Assembly (NCBI RefSeq): GCF_014295415.1 | Contig: NZ_CP052909.1 | Location: 868,001 to 932,000, forward strand | Length of the DNA stretch: 64,000 nt | DNA from: Constantimarinum furrinae | GTDB lineage: Bacteria > Bacteroidota > Bacteroidia > Flavobacteriales > Flavobacteriaceae | Direction: 5' to 3' | In this document: positions 54,036-63,413 of the stretch, one piece after another | Layout of the letters: every line of letters begins with the position of its first letter | Numbering within the stretch: the stretch's first letter is position 1 | Position numbers and translations under genes: made by a program | Notes under the pieces: model-generated | Told to the model about the DNA's origin: nothing | The model's input: the letters and a program-made list of their open reading frames with translations, nothing else | Database searches by the model: none

Positions 54036-55056
54036 AAACGATCTTTTTTTACAAGCCCTTAGAGGAGAAACTGTGGACCGTCCGCCGGTGTGGATGATGC
54101 GACAGGCAGGAAGGTATCTTCCCGAATTTATGGAAATTAAGGCTAAATACGACTTTTTCACCCGTTGCCAAACACCCGAACTTGCCAGTGAGATCACCGT
54201 TCAACCTATACGTAGATACGGTATGGATGCAGCCATACTATTTAGTGATATTCTTGTCATTCCACAGGCGATGAACATAGACGTTGAAATGAAACCCGGT
54301 ATCGGACCCTGGTTGCCAGATCCCATACGTAGTCAGAAAGATCTGGACCGTGTTGTCGTACCCGATATAGACGACACCCTCGGTTATGTGATGGAGGCTA
54401 TTAAAATGACCAAGGAAAAACTCAATGATGAGATTCCGTTAATTGGTTTTGCGGGGAGTCCGTGGACAATTCTTTGTTATTGTGTGCAGGGACAGGGCAG
54501 CAAGAATTTCGACAAAGCCAAAGAATTTTGCTTTACTCAACCGACGGCAGCACATGAACTATTACAAAAGATCACCGATACCACAATTTTATATCTGAAG
54601 AAAAAAGTTACGGCCGGAGTCAACGCAGTTCAGGTATTCGACAGCTGGGGTGGTATGTTGTCGCCTACGGACTATCAGGAATTTAGCTGGCAGTACATAC
54701 AACAGATCATCGATGCCCTAAAAGATGAAACCCATGTGATCGCTTTTGGAAAGGGATGTTGGTTTGCTTTAGACACTATGGCAAAAAGTGGTGCTTCAGC
54801 GTTGGGTGTAGATTGGACCTGTTCTGCTAAGAACGCACGTTATCTTAGCGGTGGTAAAATTACTCTTCAGGGAAATTTCGATCCTACAAGACTCTTTAGT
54901 CCGCCGTCAGAAATTAAACGCATGGTGACTCAAATGATCAACGAATTTGGAAAAGACCGATATATTGTAAATTTAGGTCATGGAATTTTGCCTAATATTC
55001 CGTTGGAAAATGCAGGAGCATTTATTGAAGCCGTAAAAGAATACAAAGTAGAATAG
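54028..55056 (+). CDS. hemE: Uroporphyrinogen decarboxylase (HemE)
   Basis: A 342-residue enzyme that removes four carboxyl groups from uroporphyrinogen III. The N-terminal signature [17 protein letters not shown], the [11 protein letters not shown] block with a catalytic Asp, and [10 protein letters not shown] are intact. The C-terminal [11 protein letters not shown] is also present. It follows hemD by overlap and shares one base with the DUF6973 start. Confidence 0.98.
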   Translation: MIKNDLFLQALRGETVDRPPVWMMRQAGRYLPEFMEIKAKYDFFTRCQTPELASEITVQPIRRYGMDAAILFSDILVIPQAMNIDVEMKPGIGPWLPDPIRSQKDLDRVVVPDIDDTLGYVMEAIKMTKEKLNDEIPLIGFAGSPWTILCYCVQGQGSKNFDKAKEFCFTQPTAAHELLQKITDTTILYLKKKVTAGVNAVQVFDSWGGMLSPTDYQEFSWQYIQQIIDALKDETHVIAFGKGCWFALDTMAKSGASALGVDWTCSAKNARYLSGGKITLQGNFDPTRLFSPPSEIKRMVTQMINEFGKDRYIVNLGHGILPNIPLENAGAFIEAVKEYKVE

Positions 55057-55544
55057 TGAATATCTGGAAGCGAATAAGCACCTTAAGTTTGAGCCAATTG
55101 GTTCAATTTGGTTTTATTTTTCTGAAAAAACCCTTGCTTATAATTCCAACATTGAAAGCGACAAAACAAACATTTTCAATCTGTAATCGGCTGTACGGGA
55201 AAGCGCATCACAGAGGTAATAAAGCAAACGCGTTCCGACACGCCTTATGGAATGTGTTGATTTGCCAAAAAACACTAAAAATCACAAAAAATGATGAAAA
55301 AAGTGAATTTTGGGCTAAAAAAGTGACCGATTTATACGAAAAAGTAACAAAAAACGACCCATTGGACCAAGCCATGGACCTCCATAATAATAACATAGGA
55401 CGCGTTGTTTTTAGGTCAAAAACCTTTAAAAATGACACGGAAATCATCAATTTTCTTCAAAATATGGCCGAAAATGCTCAAAAAGTCTCGAAAATGAATG
55501 AAATTGAAGATTCTGAAGAAAATCTAATCTATATCGCCCATTAA
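55056..55544 (+). CDS. DUF6973-like protein inside the heme operon
   Basis: A 162-residue protein starting at GTG 55056, sharing a base with the hemE stop. One short hydrophobic N-terminal stretch (LVQFGFIFLKKPLLIIP) could be a membrane anchor. The conserved core has GNKANAFRHALWN and DQAMDLHNNNIGR, with His residues and an Asp that could bind a metal. The family has no known function. Its place between hemE and the EI24 gene in a fully coupled operon argues for a heme- or membrane-linked role. It lies 2 bp before the EI24 gene. Confidence 0.72.
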   Translation: MNIWKRISTLSLSQLVQFGFIFLKKPLLIIPTLKATKQTFSICNRLYGKAHHRGNKANAFRHALWNVLICQKTLKITKNDEKSEFWAKKVTDLYEKVTKNDPLDQAMDLHNNNIGRVVFRSKTFKNDTEIINFLQNMAENAQKVSKMNEIEDSEENLIYIAH

Positions 55545-55546
55545 CC

Positions 55547-56308
55547 ATGATAAAAAATATTATTAGCGGTATTAAAGCCTACGGAGGTAGTTTCAAATTA
55601 ATTGGAACTCTCAACCTATGGCCCTACTTTTTGGTTCCCATTGGTATTAGTTTGATCACAGCCTCAATAATAGGATTTGCAGCCTGGGGGTTATCGGACA
55701 ATATTGGCGGATTGATTTCAAAAATCTGGTTCTGGGAATGGGGTGCCGAAACATTTAGAACTATTAGCGATATTTTAGGAGCTTTTATTGTAATCGCCAT
55801 CGGTCTTATCCTTTATAAACATATTGTAATGGCCTTAAGCGCCCCGTTTATGAGTCCGGTTTCCGAAATTATAGAAACACATATTAGCGGAGCAGACCAT
55901 CTCCATAGAGACACATCCTTTTCCCAGCAATTGTGGCGCGGAACCCGTGTTAACATAAGGAATTTAATGATGGAACTACTACTAACCATCCCTATTTTAC
56001 TCATTGGTTTTATCCCCATTATAGGGTTTATATCGACAATTTTACTCTTTTTGGTTCAATCGTATTACGCCGGCTTCGGAAATATGGACTATACTTTGGA
56101 AAGACATTTAAAATACAAAGAAAGTGTGCAATTTGTAAAAAGACATCGCGGATTTGCCATTGGAAACGGAATAGTTTTTATGGCAATGTTACTTATCCCC
56201 ATTGTTGGGATCATCTTAGTATTACCGCTCTCCGTGACCGCTGCAAGTACTGTAACGGTTGATCTCCTTTGGGAAAAACCAACGCTTAAAGTCGTTCAGC
56301 CATCATGA
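55547..56308 (+). CDS. EI24/CysZ-like membrane protein
   Basis: A 253-residue protein with five to seven hydrophobic segments. It matches EI24/CysZ family wording in the middle and C-terminal half: ALSAPFMSPVSEIIE, LLLTIPILLIGFIPIIGF and GIVFMAMLLIPIVGIILVLPLSVTAASTV. CysZ is a sulfate permease, but Bacteroidota EI24 proteins have no assigned substrate. It overlaps hemF by 4 nt, so it is part of the heme operon. Porphyrin or precursor transport is a hypothesis only. Confidence 0.82.
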   Translation: MIKNIISGIKAYGGSFKLIGTLNLWPYFLVPIGISLITASIIGFAAWGLSDNIGGLISKIWFWEWGAETFRTISDILGAFIVIAIGLILYKHIVMALSAPFMSPVSEIIETHISGADHLHRDTSFSQQLWRGTRVNIRNLMMELLLTIPILLIGFIPIIGFISTILLFLVQSYYAGFGNMDYTLERHLKYKESVQFVKRHRGFAIGNGIVFMAMLLIPIVGIILVLPLSVTAASTVTVDLLWEKPTLKVVQPS

Positions 56309-57207
56309 AAGATCAATTTGTAAACTATATCACCCAATTCCAGAATTCCATCACGTCTCAACTGGAAAAAGTGGATGGAAAAGCTATATTTATCGAAGAT
56401 CTCTGGAAAAGACCGGAAGGTGGAGGCGGAAGGTCCAGGATCATAGAAAATGGTGCGGTCTTCGAAAAAGGGGGTGTCAATACAAGTGAAGTCTTCGGAA
56501 AACTCCCCGAATCCATGCAGCGGTATTTTGGCGTGGAAGAAGCCGATTTTTTTGCCTGTGGTCTTAGTCTGGTGCTTCACCCGGTAAATCCCTTTGTTCC
56601 AACAGTACATGCCAATTGGCGTTATTTTGAATTATACGACGCAAAAGGAAACATCGTCACTCAATGGTTTGGTGGCGGCCAGGATCTTACTCCTTATTAC
56701 CTTTTTGAAGAGGATGCCCGTCATTTTCATACGGTGTGCAAACGTTCCTGTGATGCACATCATCCTAATTTCTACGAACACTATAAAAAACGTTGCGATG
56801 AATACTTTTATAACGCCCATCGCAAGGAAGCCCGGGGTATTGGAGGATTGTTCTTCGATTATTTAAAGGAAACTGAATCGATGAGCATGCAACAATGGTA
56901 TGAGTTTATTACCGAAACAGGGAATAATTTCCTCAATTCCTATCTTCCAATCGTGGAAAAGCGCAAATCGACGCCTTATTCCGAAGAAAACCGATACTGG
57001 CAGGAAATTAGGCGAGGACGTTATGTAGAATTCAACCTTGTGCATGATAAAGGAACGCTATTCGGACTAAAAACCAACGGTCGAATAGAAAGTATCCTAA
57101 TGAGCCTTCCTCCCAAAGTACAATGGAAATACAACCACCAACCCAAACCGGGAAGTGAAGAGGAAAAACTTATAAATGTGCTGAAAAACCCAAAAGACTG
57201 GGTTTAA
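56305..57207 (+). CDS. hemF: Oxygen-dependent coproporphyrinogen-III oxidase (HemF)
   Basis: A 300-residue enzyme that uses O2 to decarboxylate two propionates of coproporphyrinogen III. The signatures GGGGRSR, VHANWRYFELYD, GGGQDLTPYYLFEEDARHFH and RRGRYVEFNLVHDKGT are intact. The presence of HemF rather than only anaerobic HemN fits an aerobic marine lifestyle. It follows the EI24 gene with a 4-nt overlap and precedes hemB by 24 bp. Confidence 0.98.
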   Translation: MKDQFVNYITQFQNSITSQLEKVDGKAIFIEDLWKRPEGGGGRSRIIENGAVFEKGGVNTSEVFGKLPESMQRYFGVEEADFFACGLSLVLHPVNPFVPTVHANWRYFELYDAKGNIVTQWFGGGQDLTPYYLFEEDARHFHTVCKRSCDAHHPNFYEHYKKRCDEYFYNAHRKEARGIGGLFFDYLKETESMSMQQWYEFITETGNNFLNSYLPIVEKRKSTPYSEENRYWQEIRRGRYVEFNLVHDKGTLFGLKTNGRIESILMSLPPKVQWKYNHQPKPGSEEEKLINVLKNPKDWV

Positions 57208-57231
57208 TGATTAGAACCAATTATTAAAACT

Positions 57232-58221
57232 ATGTATCCAATCCGAAGAAACCGCCGTTTACGAACGTCCGAAGCTATTAGAAGTCTGGTAAGAGAAACC
57301 ATCATCACTCCCAATGACTTTTTGGTTCCTATTTTCATCGTAGAAGGCAAAGGTGTAAAAGAAGAAATTGCATCCATGCCGGGATATTACAGATACAGCT
57401 TGGATCTGCTTCCCGTCGAGATCAAGGAATTATGGTCTCTGGGACTAAAAAGTGTACTGCTCTTTGTAAAAGTTCCCGATAATTTAAAGGACAATACCGG
57501 GAAAGAAGCCTTAAATGCCAACGGACTCATGCAACGCGCCATTCAAACGGTTAAAAATACGGTTCCTGAAATGCTTGTAATGACCGATGTAGCCCTCGAT
57601 CCTTACTCGGTGTTTGGTCACGACGGAATCGTTTCCGAAGCAAAAGTCATCAATGACGACACCAACGCAGTACTCGCAGAAATGGCATTGTCTCACGCCA
57701 AAGCCGGGGCCGATTTTGTGGCGCCCAGTGATATGATGGATGGACGAATCTTTGAAATTCGAAGTCTGCTGGAAGACGAAGGATTCCACGACACCGGAAT
57801 TATGAGTTACAGTGCAAAATACGCTTCAGCTTTTTACGGACCCTTCCGCGATGCGCTCGATTCGGCTCCGGTAGACAAGAAAGACATTCCGAAGGACAAA
57901 AAAACGTATCAGATGGATCCTGCCAACCGAAGAGAAGCATTAAAAGAAACTTTGATGGATATAGACGAGGGTGCAGATATTGTAATGGTGAAACCGGGAT
58001 TGTGCTATCTGGATATTGTGAGGGATATTCGTGAAGCTGTAGATGTGCCCGTGGCGGTTTATCAGGTAAGTGGCGAATATGCTATGTTAAAAGCGGCGGC
58101 AGCCAAGGGTTGGCTGGAGCACGATGCTGTGATGATGGAACAAGTCACTGCGATTAAAAGAGCCGGGGCACATATCATTGCGAGTTACTTTGCTAAAGAT
58201 GTCGTGAAATTAATTCAGTAA
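57232..58221 (+). CDS. hemB: Porphobilinogen synthase (HemB), Zn-site-free type
   Basis: A 329-residue enzyme that condenses two 5-aminolevulinates. The Schiff-base lysines are in SYSAKYASAFYGPFRD (near 195) and MVKPGLCYLDIVRDI (near 248). The region that carries a Cys zinc site in some HemBs reads MTDVALDPYSVFGHDGI, without the Cys set, so the enzyme is likely of the Mg/other-metal type. It is the last gene of the hem operon. DinB begins 17 bp later but may have its own promoter. Confidence 0.97.
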   Translation: MYPIRRNRRLRTSEAIRSLVRETIITPNDFLVPIFIVEGKGVKEEIASMPGYYRYSLDLLPVEIKELWSLGLKSVLLFVKVPDNLKDNTGKEALNANGLMQRAIQTVKNTVPEMLVMTDVALDPYSVFGHDGIVSEAKVINDDTNAVLAEMALSHAKAGADFVAPSDMMDGRIFEIRSLLEDEGFHDTGIMSYSAKYASAFYGPFRDALDSAPVDKKDIPKDKKTYQMDPANRREALKETLMDIDEGADIVMVKPGLCYLDIVRDIREAVDVPVAVYQVSGEYAMLKAAAAKGWLEHDAVMMEQVTAIKRAGAHIIASYFAKDVVKLIQ

Positions 58222-58238
58222 GGAAGTATCTTTAACCT

Positions 58239-58757
58239 ATGAAAAATACCTTTTTTACCCTACTTATAGCACTCGTTATTACAATGCCTTACCAAGCTCA
58301 GCAAATTACGCCCAAAGATGCGTTTCTTGAAAAATGGGAAAATTCTAAAATTTATTTGCTGGGAATTGCCGAAGTAATGCCGGCCGATCAATACAATTTT
58401 AAACCTACTGAAAGGCAAATGAGTTTTAAAGAGCAACTCCTTCATATTAAGAGCAATATGGATTGGTTGAGTACTACTTATTTTTCTTCGGAAGAATACG
58501 ATCGTACCAAAAAATATCTTCCTGCAACCAAAGAAGAAACTATTTTACTGCTTGCTTCCTCTTTTGACAAGGTTACAGAACGCATTCTGAATACTTCAGA
58601 AGAAGACTTTTTAACCACCGCGGAGTTCTTTGCCGGAGAAAAAAGTAAGCTTCAAATCCTTAATTTACTGCAAGACCATGTGACACACCACCGAGGACAA
58701 TTAATCGTTTATCTTAACCTTAAAAAAATTGAACCACCTTCTTATGTAGGTTGGTAA
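58239..58757 (+). CDS. DinB-superfamily secreted protein
   Basis: A 172-residue protein with a signal peptide (ends YQAQ) followed by a four-helix DinB fold. Metal ligands are expected at the first His in EQLLHIKSNMDWLS and the HHRGQL pair in DHVTHHRGQLIVYL. DinB-type folds bind a divalent metal, and many act as thiol transferases. An exported copy is common in Bacteroidota, but no substrate is known. A TATCTTTA box lies 4 nt before the ATG, a near match to the promoter motif seen elsewhere. Confidence 0.88.
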   Translation: MKNTFFTLLIALVITMPYQAQQITPKDAFLEKWENSKIYLLGIAEVMPADQYNFKPTERQMSFKEQLLHIKSNMDWLSTTYFSSEEYDRTKKYLPATKEETILLLASSFDKVTERILNTSEEDFLTTAEFFAGEKSKLQILNLLQDHVTHHRGQLIVYLNLKKIEPPSYVGW

Positions 58758-58819
58758 ATTTATGGTTTTTTTAAGCGAGATTTTTTAGTCAAATCTTTAC
58801 CTTGTAACAAAATAAATAG

Positions 58820-59911
58820 ATGACGCTTTTAATAGTTTACGCCTTACTTTCCATCTTTTTTTCTTTTTTATGCTCCATTTTGGAAGCTGCCTTGCTTAGT
58901 TTTACGCCAACATTTATTAAAATAAAAACTAAGGAAGGACGAGGATACGCCAAAACACTTGCAAATTATAAAAAAGATATCGATCAGCCATTGATCGCAA
59001 TACTAACCCTAAACACCATTGCGCACACGGTGGGTGCAATTCTAGTTGGGGTTCAGGCCGAAAAATTACCTTACAAAGTCGAATTTTGGGGAATCAACAT
59101 TGTTGGGATCGTATCGGCGATCATGACCCTACTCATTTTAGTGGTTTCAGAGATCATCCCAAAAACTATTGGAGCTACCTACTGGAAAAAACTAGGTCGA
59201 TTTACGGCAATCTTCCTCAACGTCATCATCATCCCGCTGAAATATACAGGAATCCTGTGGATCCTTACCCTTACCACCAAGCTTATCGGGAAATCGGCAC
59301 ATGTAAGTACCATGAGTAGAGAAGAATTTCTGGCCATTACCGATGCAGCGGAACAGGAAGGCGTTTTTGAAGAAAACGAAAGTGCTGTTATTAAAAACCT
59401 TCTCATTTTTAAATCGGTAACGGCAAAAAATGTTATGACGCCGTTTCCGGTAGTTATTTCTGAAGATGAATCGGTGACACTTTCCGAATTTCACGAACAA
59501 AACAAAAGCTTACGCTTTTCCCGAATTCCGGTGTATGAAGGTAGAAGTCATAACATCACCGGCTTTATTCTTCGGGACGACCTTTTGGAAGAAATTGTGG
59601 AAGAACACGGTGACAAACCGCTTAGCGAAATTAAACGTGAAATGACTGTGGTGCAGAGTGACACCCCCATTCCCGACTTGTTTGATACATTTATAAAACA
59701 ACGTGCACATATTGCGCTGGTCGTCGATGAATTTGGAAATACCACAGGCATCGTTACCATGGAAGACATTATAGAAACCTTGCTGGGTCTTGAGATCATG
59801 GATGAAAGTGACGACATTGAAGATATGCAAGTTCAGGCGCGAAAAAACTGGGAAAGACGTGCCAAACGAATGGGAATCAATCTTCAGGACTCCTCTGAAG
59901 AGAATGAATAA
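58820..59911 (+). CDS. CNNM (DUF21)/CBS-pair hemolysin-family membrane protein
   Basis: A 363-residue protein. An N-terminal CNNM domain with three or four membrane helices (IFFSFLCSILEAALLSF, ILTLNTIAHTVGAILVG, GIVSAIMTLLILVVSEIIPKTIGATYW) is followed by a CBS pair (about 205-330; NVMTPFPVVISEDE, RIPVYEGRSHNITGFI, FGNTTGIVTMEDI). Proteins of this kind (CorC/CNNM, hemolysin-family) export magnesium or cobalt. The CorC_HlyC C-terminal domain is absent, which makes it a short form. Confidence 0.92.
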   Translation: MTLLIVYALLSIFFSFLCSILEAALLSFTPTFIKIKTKEGRGYAKTLANYKKDIDQPLIAILTLNTIAHTVGAILVGVQAEKLPYKVEFWGINIVGIVSAIMTLLILVVSEIIPKTIGATYWKKLGRFTAIFLNVIIIPLKYTGILWILTLTTKLIGKSAHVSTMSREEFLAITDAAEQEGVFEENESAVIKNLLIFKSVTAKNVMTPFPVVISEDESVTLSEFHEQNKSLRFSRIPVYEGRSHNITGFILRDDLLEEIVEEHGDKPLSEIKREMTVVQSDTPIPDLFDTFIKQRAHIALVVDEFGNTTGIVTMEDIIETLLGLEIMDESDDIEDMQVQARKNWERRAKRMGINLQDSSEENE

Positions 59912-59969
59912 TTTTCTTATCGCCCCAATAATTAGCAATATTTTATAAATTGGGTTTCAAATTTTGACC

Positions 59970-59977
59970 TACATTTG
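59970..59977 (+). promoter_or_regulatory. -7 promoter element (TACATTTG) of the 59982 gene
   Basis: This is a perfect TAnnTTTG match with TTG at 59950 as a -33 candidate (17-nt spacer). Only 4 nt separate it from the GTG start at 59982, so the mRNA should be leaderless. Confidence 0.6.
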
Positions 59978-59981
59978 TACG

Positions 59982-60335
59982 GTGAAAACAAGGAAATCTT
60001 TCGGAAGTTTACTCCTTCTCCTGTTGCTGCTTTGTGCTTCAGGGGCTTCGGCATGGGCAATTCCCGGCACCGACAGTCTCACACAAACAGATAGCGGGGA
60101 TAGTTCCCTTACTGCCACACATCAGCACACGCTGTACTTTGAGGAGATTTCTTCGTATAAAGGATCTCAAAACACCTTTAAAGATCATCACAGATCTTAT
60201 GTAGTTTTTGGAACAGGGTTATTAGGTCCTGTATGTGCTTCAGACAGCAACTCAAAATACAAGACGCTGTCCCAAAATAACGACCACAGGGAGCGTCTCA
60301 CAAAACAAATCTTTCCTTTCCATTTTTTCTGGTAA
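59982..60335 (+). CDS. Small secreted hypothetical protein
   Basis: 117 residues from GTG 59982. A signal peptide with a long Leu run (GSLLLLLLLLCASGASA) precedes a polar, Ser/Thr/His-rich mature part with no motif I recognise. The C-terminus ends in an aromatic cluster (IFPFHFFW). The TTG at 59964 is rejected because the -7 box lies between it and GTG. Envelope location is inferred only from the signal peptide. Confidence 0.65.
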   Translation: MKTRKSFGSLLLLLLLLCASGASAWAIPGTDSLTQTDSGDSSLTATHQHTLYFEEISSYKGSQNTFKDHHRSYVVFGTGLLGPVCASDSNSKYKTLSQNNDHRERLTKQIFPFHFFW

Positions 60336-60360
60336 ACTGTTAAATTTTTTTATTAGAATT

Positions 60361-60399
60361 CAGTAGCCAATACTACTGCCAGGGCGTTGTTTACGCCCT
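60361..60399 (+). promoter_or_regulatory. Two adjacent hairpins in the leader of the 60433 gene
   Basis: CAGTAG at 60361-60366 pairs with CTACTG at 60373-60378. Two bases later AGGGCGT at 60381-60387 pairs with ACGCCCT at 60393-60399 (5-nt loop). The second is not followed by a T-run, so it is not a plain terminator. It may be a structured 5' leader. Confidence 0.4.
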
Positions 60400-60432
60400 A
60401 TTCAACTATTTAAAAAATTTAAAATTTACATC

Positions 60433-60903
60433 ATGGATACAGGATCTCTCATCGTAGATATCGTTATAATATTAGTGATCGCCATACCTTTGGCGTATCT
60501 GGTAATTTATTCGTTCAACAGAGAACGAAAAGTAAAAAAGAGTGTGGCTAAATTATGCTCACAAAAAGGAATTAATCTCGGCATTTTCGAAATAAACGGC
60601 AATCTGGTATTAGGAATAGACGATCAGCAAAAAAAGTTGATCCTCACGCATAGAAAGGATACTAATAATGCCTTTCAGATTATTGACCTTCCCCAATTGA
60701 CAGATTGCCAAGTTAAAACCGTGAAACATTCCAAGAATACTCTGGATTGGGTCGGACTAGAACTTGTTGGCACACAACAAAAACAGGACATTGCGTTCTA
60801 TGTAGAGGAAGATGACGAGGATCCGGGAACCAGCGCCGAGATCTGTTTGCAGGCTGCAAGAAAATGGGAAAAATTAATTCGGCCGCTACTAAAGGCATCT
60901 TAA
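60433..60903 (+). CDS. Hypothetical membrane-anchored protein
   Basis: A 156-residue protein with one N-terminal helix (IVDIVIILVIAIPLAYLVIYSF) and a cytoplasmic mixed alpha/beta domain (about 35-150), with features such as NGNLVLGIDDQQKKLILTHR and CQVKTVKHSKNTLDW. I do not recognise a named family. It lies between a small secreted protein gene and a strong terminator, and two hairpins precede it. Confidence 0.72.
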   Translation: MDTGSLIVDIVIILVIAIPLAYLVIYSFNRERKVKKSVAKLCSQKGINLGIFEINGNLVLGIDDQQKKLILTHRKDTNNAFQIIDLPQLTDCQVKTVKHSKNTLDWVGLELVGTQQKQDIAFYVEEDDEDPGTSAEICLQAARKWEKLIRPLLKAS

Positions 60904-60909
60904 TTGAGA

Positions 60910-60936
60910 AAGGGCGGAGATAAACCGCCCTTTTTT
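60910..60936 (+). terminator. Rho-independent terminator
   Basis: AAGGGCGG pairs perfectly with CCGCCCTT across a 7-nt loop, followed by further T. It closes the hypothetical membrane protein gene. Confidence 0.88.
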
Positions 60937-60968
60937 GTATTTTTATTCTTCTGAAGTCATTAAAGAAT

Positions 60969-61442
60969 ATGAAAACAGCTCAAATACAGACTCCAATAGG
61001 AATTCTGGAAATAACCGGTGATGAATTTGGAATTATTTCTGTAGTTTTTATAGATTCTAACGTGTCCCCTTCAAAAGAAGTCCCTTCAGAATTGGAAGCA
61101 GCCGTAACCCAACTCACCGAATATTTTAAAGGCCAGCGCGATCAATTTGAGCTCAAACTTGCTCCGCAAGGCACCGATTTTCAGAAAAAAGTATGGGAAA
61201 CATTGCAAGAGATACCCTTCGGGAAAACAAGCTCCTATCAAAAAGTAGCTAATGTCCTCGGTGACCCCAAAGTAATCCGCGCAGCGGCTTCAGCAAACGG
61301 CAAAAACCCCATTTCCATCATCATTCCCTGTCACCGCGTGATTGGAAGCGACGGTTCCTTAACGGGATATGCCGGCGGACTTCACCGCAAAAAGTGGCTC
61401 CTGGCTCATGAAAATCCGGTGAAACAGGGGGAATTATTCTAA
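60969..61442 (+). CDS. Methylated-DNA-protein-cysteine methyltransferase (Ogt)
   Basis: A 157-residue suicide DNA-repair protein that moves O6-alkyl groups from guanine to its own Cys. The active site is C121 in IIPCHRVIGSDGSLTGYAGG, and the DNA-binding HTH region includes VWETLQEIPFGKTSSYQKVA. The N-terminal domain is short, as in Ogt rather than Ada. It stands 10 bp before the serine hydrolase gene. Confidence 0.96.
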   Translation: MKTAQIQTPIGILEITGDEFGIISVVFIDSNVSPSKEVPSELEAAVTQLTEYFKGQRDQFELKLAPQGTDFQKKVWETLQEIPFGKTSSYQKVANVLGDPKVIRAAASANGKNPISIIIPCHRVIGSDGSLTGYAGGLHRKKWLLAHENPVKQGELF

Positions 61443-61452
61443 TTGTCAGTGA

Positions 61453-62586
61453 ATGAAAAGATTTCTGAAATGGTTTATAGCATTACTCGTTCTTGTTATA
61501 GGTATGCTGTATATCACCGATTATGATTACATCTTAAAGGGCGTACGCGTGGTCTATTTTACAGGACACACCACAGCTTTTATCGATGATCACTCTTATT
61601 TTGAAAACGAAGTAATTCCCGCTAGTTCTAATCCGCGGCCCTGGCCGCTGCATAAAGATTACAATAACACCAAACCTTCAGCAAAACTGATATCTACCAA
61701 TGAAGAGCTTGGCACTGTTGCTTTTCTCATCATTAAAAACGACAGTATTTGGTATGAACATTATGCTGAGGCCTATGGAACCTCCTCCCAAACGAACTCC
61801 TTTTCCATGGCAAAGAGTATTACGACCATATTGTTAGGAAAAGCGATTGCCGACGGATATATTTCGGGGATAGATCAGGAAGTTGGGGATTTCTTTAGTA
61901 AATATAAGGGTTCCGGGATGACGGTAGGAGATCTTTCATCCATGGCATCAGGTCTCAATTGGGATGAATCCTATACCAGTCCGTTTAGCATTACCGCCCG
62001 ATCCTATTATGACGATGATCTTGCAGAAACCATACTCGGGCTGGAAGTTGTTGAAAAGCCAGGAACCTATTTTAAGTACTTAAGCGGTAACACCCAGTTA
62101 TTGGCTATGGTGATTGAAAAAGCGGTTGGCAAACCATTACCTGACTATCTGAACGAAAGTCTATGGCAGCCCCTGGGAATGGAAAAACCTGCACTATGGC
62201 AATTGGACGATGCAGAAAACCGATTGGTTAAAGCCTACTGTTGTATTGCTTCCAATGCCCGTGACTTTGGACGGTTCGGGAAACTTTTTAAGGATAAAGG
62301 ACTGTGGAATGGACAACAGTTGATCGATTCTTCCTTTGTTCAGCTCGCGTCCAAACCAAGATTTCCAGAAAGTCCCGAATACGGCTATGGATTCTGGTTG
62401 AGCGATCATTTAAACAAGGACATTTTCGTAATGAGAGGAATTCTGGGGCAATATGTGATTACTATTCCTGAAGATGATATTATCATTATTAGGCTCGGAC
62501 ACCAGCGGGGTGAAAAAAATGATCAACCCTTTAGCTCAGATTTCTACATATATGTGGAAGAGGTGTATAAAATGCTCAACGAATAG
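61453..62586 (+). CDS. Serine hydrolase, class C beta-lactamase/esterase family
   Basis: A 377-residue protein with one N-terminal membrane helix (about 6-22). The nucleophile Ser118 and general base Lys121 form SMAK (SxxK). The second motif region reads YLSGNTQLL, a variant of YxN. The C-terminal GFWLSDHLNKDIFVMRGILGQ matches the fold. Members include esterases, D-aminopeptidases and true beta-lactamases, and specificity cannot be read from sequence. The catalytic domain probably faces the periplasm. Confidence 0.9.
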   Translation: MKRFLKWFIALLVLVIGMLYITDYDYILKGVRVVYFTGHTTAFIDDHSYFENEVIPASSNPRPWPLHKDYNNTKPSAKLISTNEELGTVAFLIIKNDSIWYEHYAEAYGTSSQTNSFSMAKSITTILLGKAIADGYISGIDQEVGDFFSKYKGSGMTVGDLSSMASGLNWDESYTSPFSITARSYYDDDLAETILGLEVVEKPGTYFKYLSGNTQLLAMVIEKAVGKPLPDYLNESLWQPLGMEKPALWQLDDAENRLVKAYCCIASNARDFGRFGKLFKDKGLWNGQQLIDSSFVQLASKPRFPESPEYGYGFWLSDHLNKDIFVMRGILGQYVITIPEDDIIIIRLGHQRGEKNDQPFSSDFYIYVEEVYKMLNE

Positions 62587-62639
62587 TGGACTATTTTTTG
62601 TAATTTTAACCTCCCTGCTCCCCACAATACTATCAAATA

Positions 62640-63353
62640 ATGCTAAAAAGAATGAATCTGGAACATATCCTGTTTTTGGATATTGAAACCGTTCCGCAAA
62701 TTGAGAATTTTAACGATCTGGATCCGGTGTCCCAAACCCTTTGGGAACAGAAAACGCAATACCAGCGCAAGGAAGAATTTACCCCGGAGGAATTTTATGA
62801 ACGTGCCGGAATCTGGGCCGAATTTGGCCGGATCATTTGTATTTCAGTGGGCTATTTTAAAATGACTGGGGATGTGAGAAGCTTTAGAATTACGAGTTTT
62901 CATGGAGAAGAACCTCTCATTTTAAAGGAATTCAAAATATTATTGGAAACCCATTTTAACCGACCGCATCATTTGCTGTGTGCCCATAACGGTAAGGAAT
63001 TCGATTTTCCGTATATCGCCCGAAGAATGATCATTAACAGCATAGATATTCCATTTAAACTGAATCTCTTCGGAAAAAAACCCTGGGAAGTACCTCATCT
63101 AGACACACTCGAACTATGGAAATTTGGTGACTACAAGACGTTCACTTCATTAAAGCTAATGGCTCATGTTTTGGGGATTCCATCCCCTAAGGACGATATT
63201 GACGGGAGCGATGTTCGCGACGTCTATTACAATGAAAAGGATCTGGATCGAATTATAGAATACTGTGAAAAAGATACCTTAACAGTAGCTCAGATCTTTT
63301 TGCGTCTTCGCAATGAAGAAATTCTCGACGATAATGAAGTGGTTTCCATTTAA
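62640..63353 (+). CDS. Predicted 3'-5' exonuclease (PolB-like, DEDDy)
   Basis: A 237-residue protein of the predicted 3'-5' exonuclease family (PF10108-like). The DEDDy residues are in LFLDIETVP (D, E), HNGKEFDFPY (D) and RIIEYCEKDTLTVAQI (Y..D). An ATG at 62652 is a possible alternative start that would remove four residues. Such stand-alone exonucleases are thought to act in DNA repair. The 60 bp upstream are T-rich. Confidence 0.88.
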   Translation: MLKRMNLEHILFLDIETVPQIENFNDLDPVSQTLWEQKTQYQRKEEFTPEEFYERAGIWAEFGRIICISVGYFKMTGDVRSFRITSFHGEEPLILKEFKILLETHFNRPHHLLCAHNGKEFDFPYIARRMIINSIDIPFKLNLFGKKPWEVPHLDTLELWKFGDYKTFTSLKLMAHVLGIPSPKDDIDGSDVRDVYYNEKDLDRIIEYCEKDTLTVAQIFLRLRNEEILDDNEVVSI

Positions 63354-63413
63354 ATAAAAAACGCTCTTTCTTTATTTTTTTGTAGTTTTAGCCCTCATTT
63401 TAAACTAAATGCT

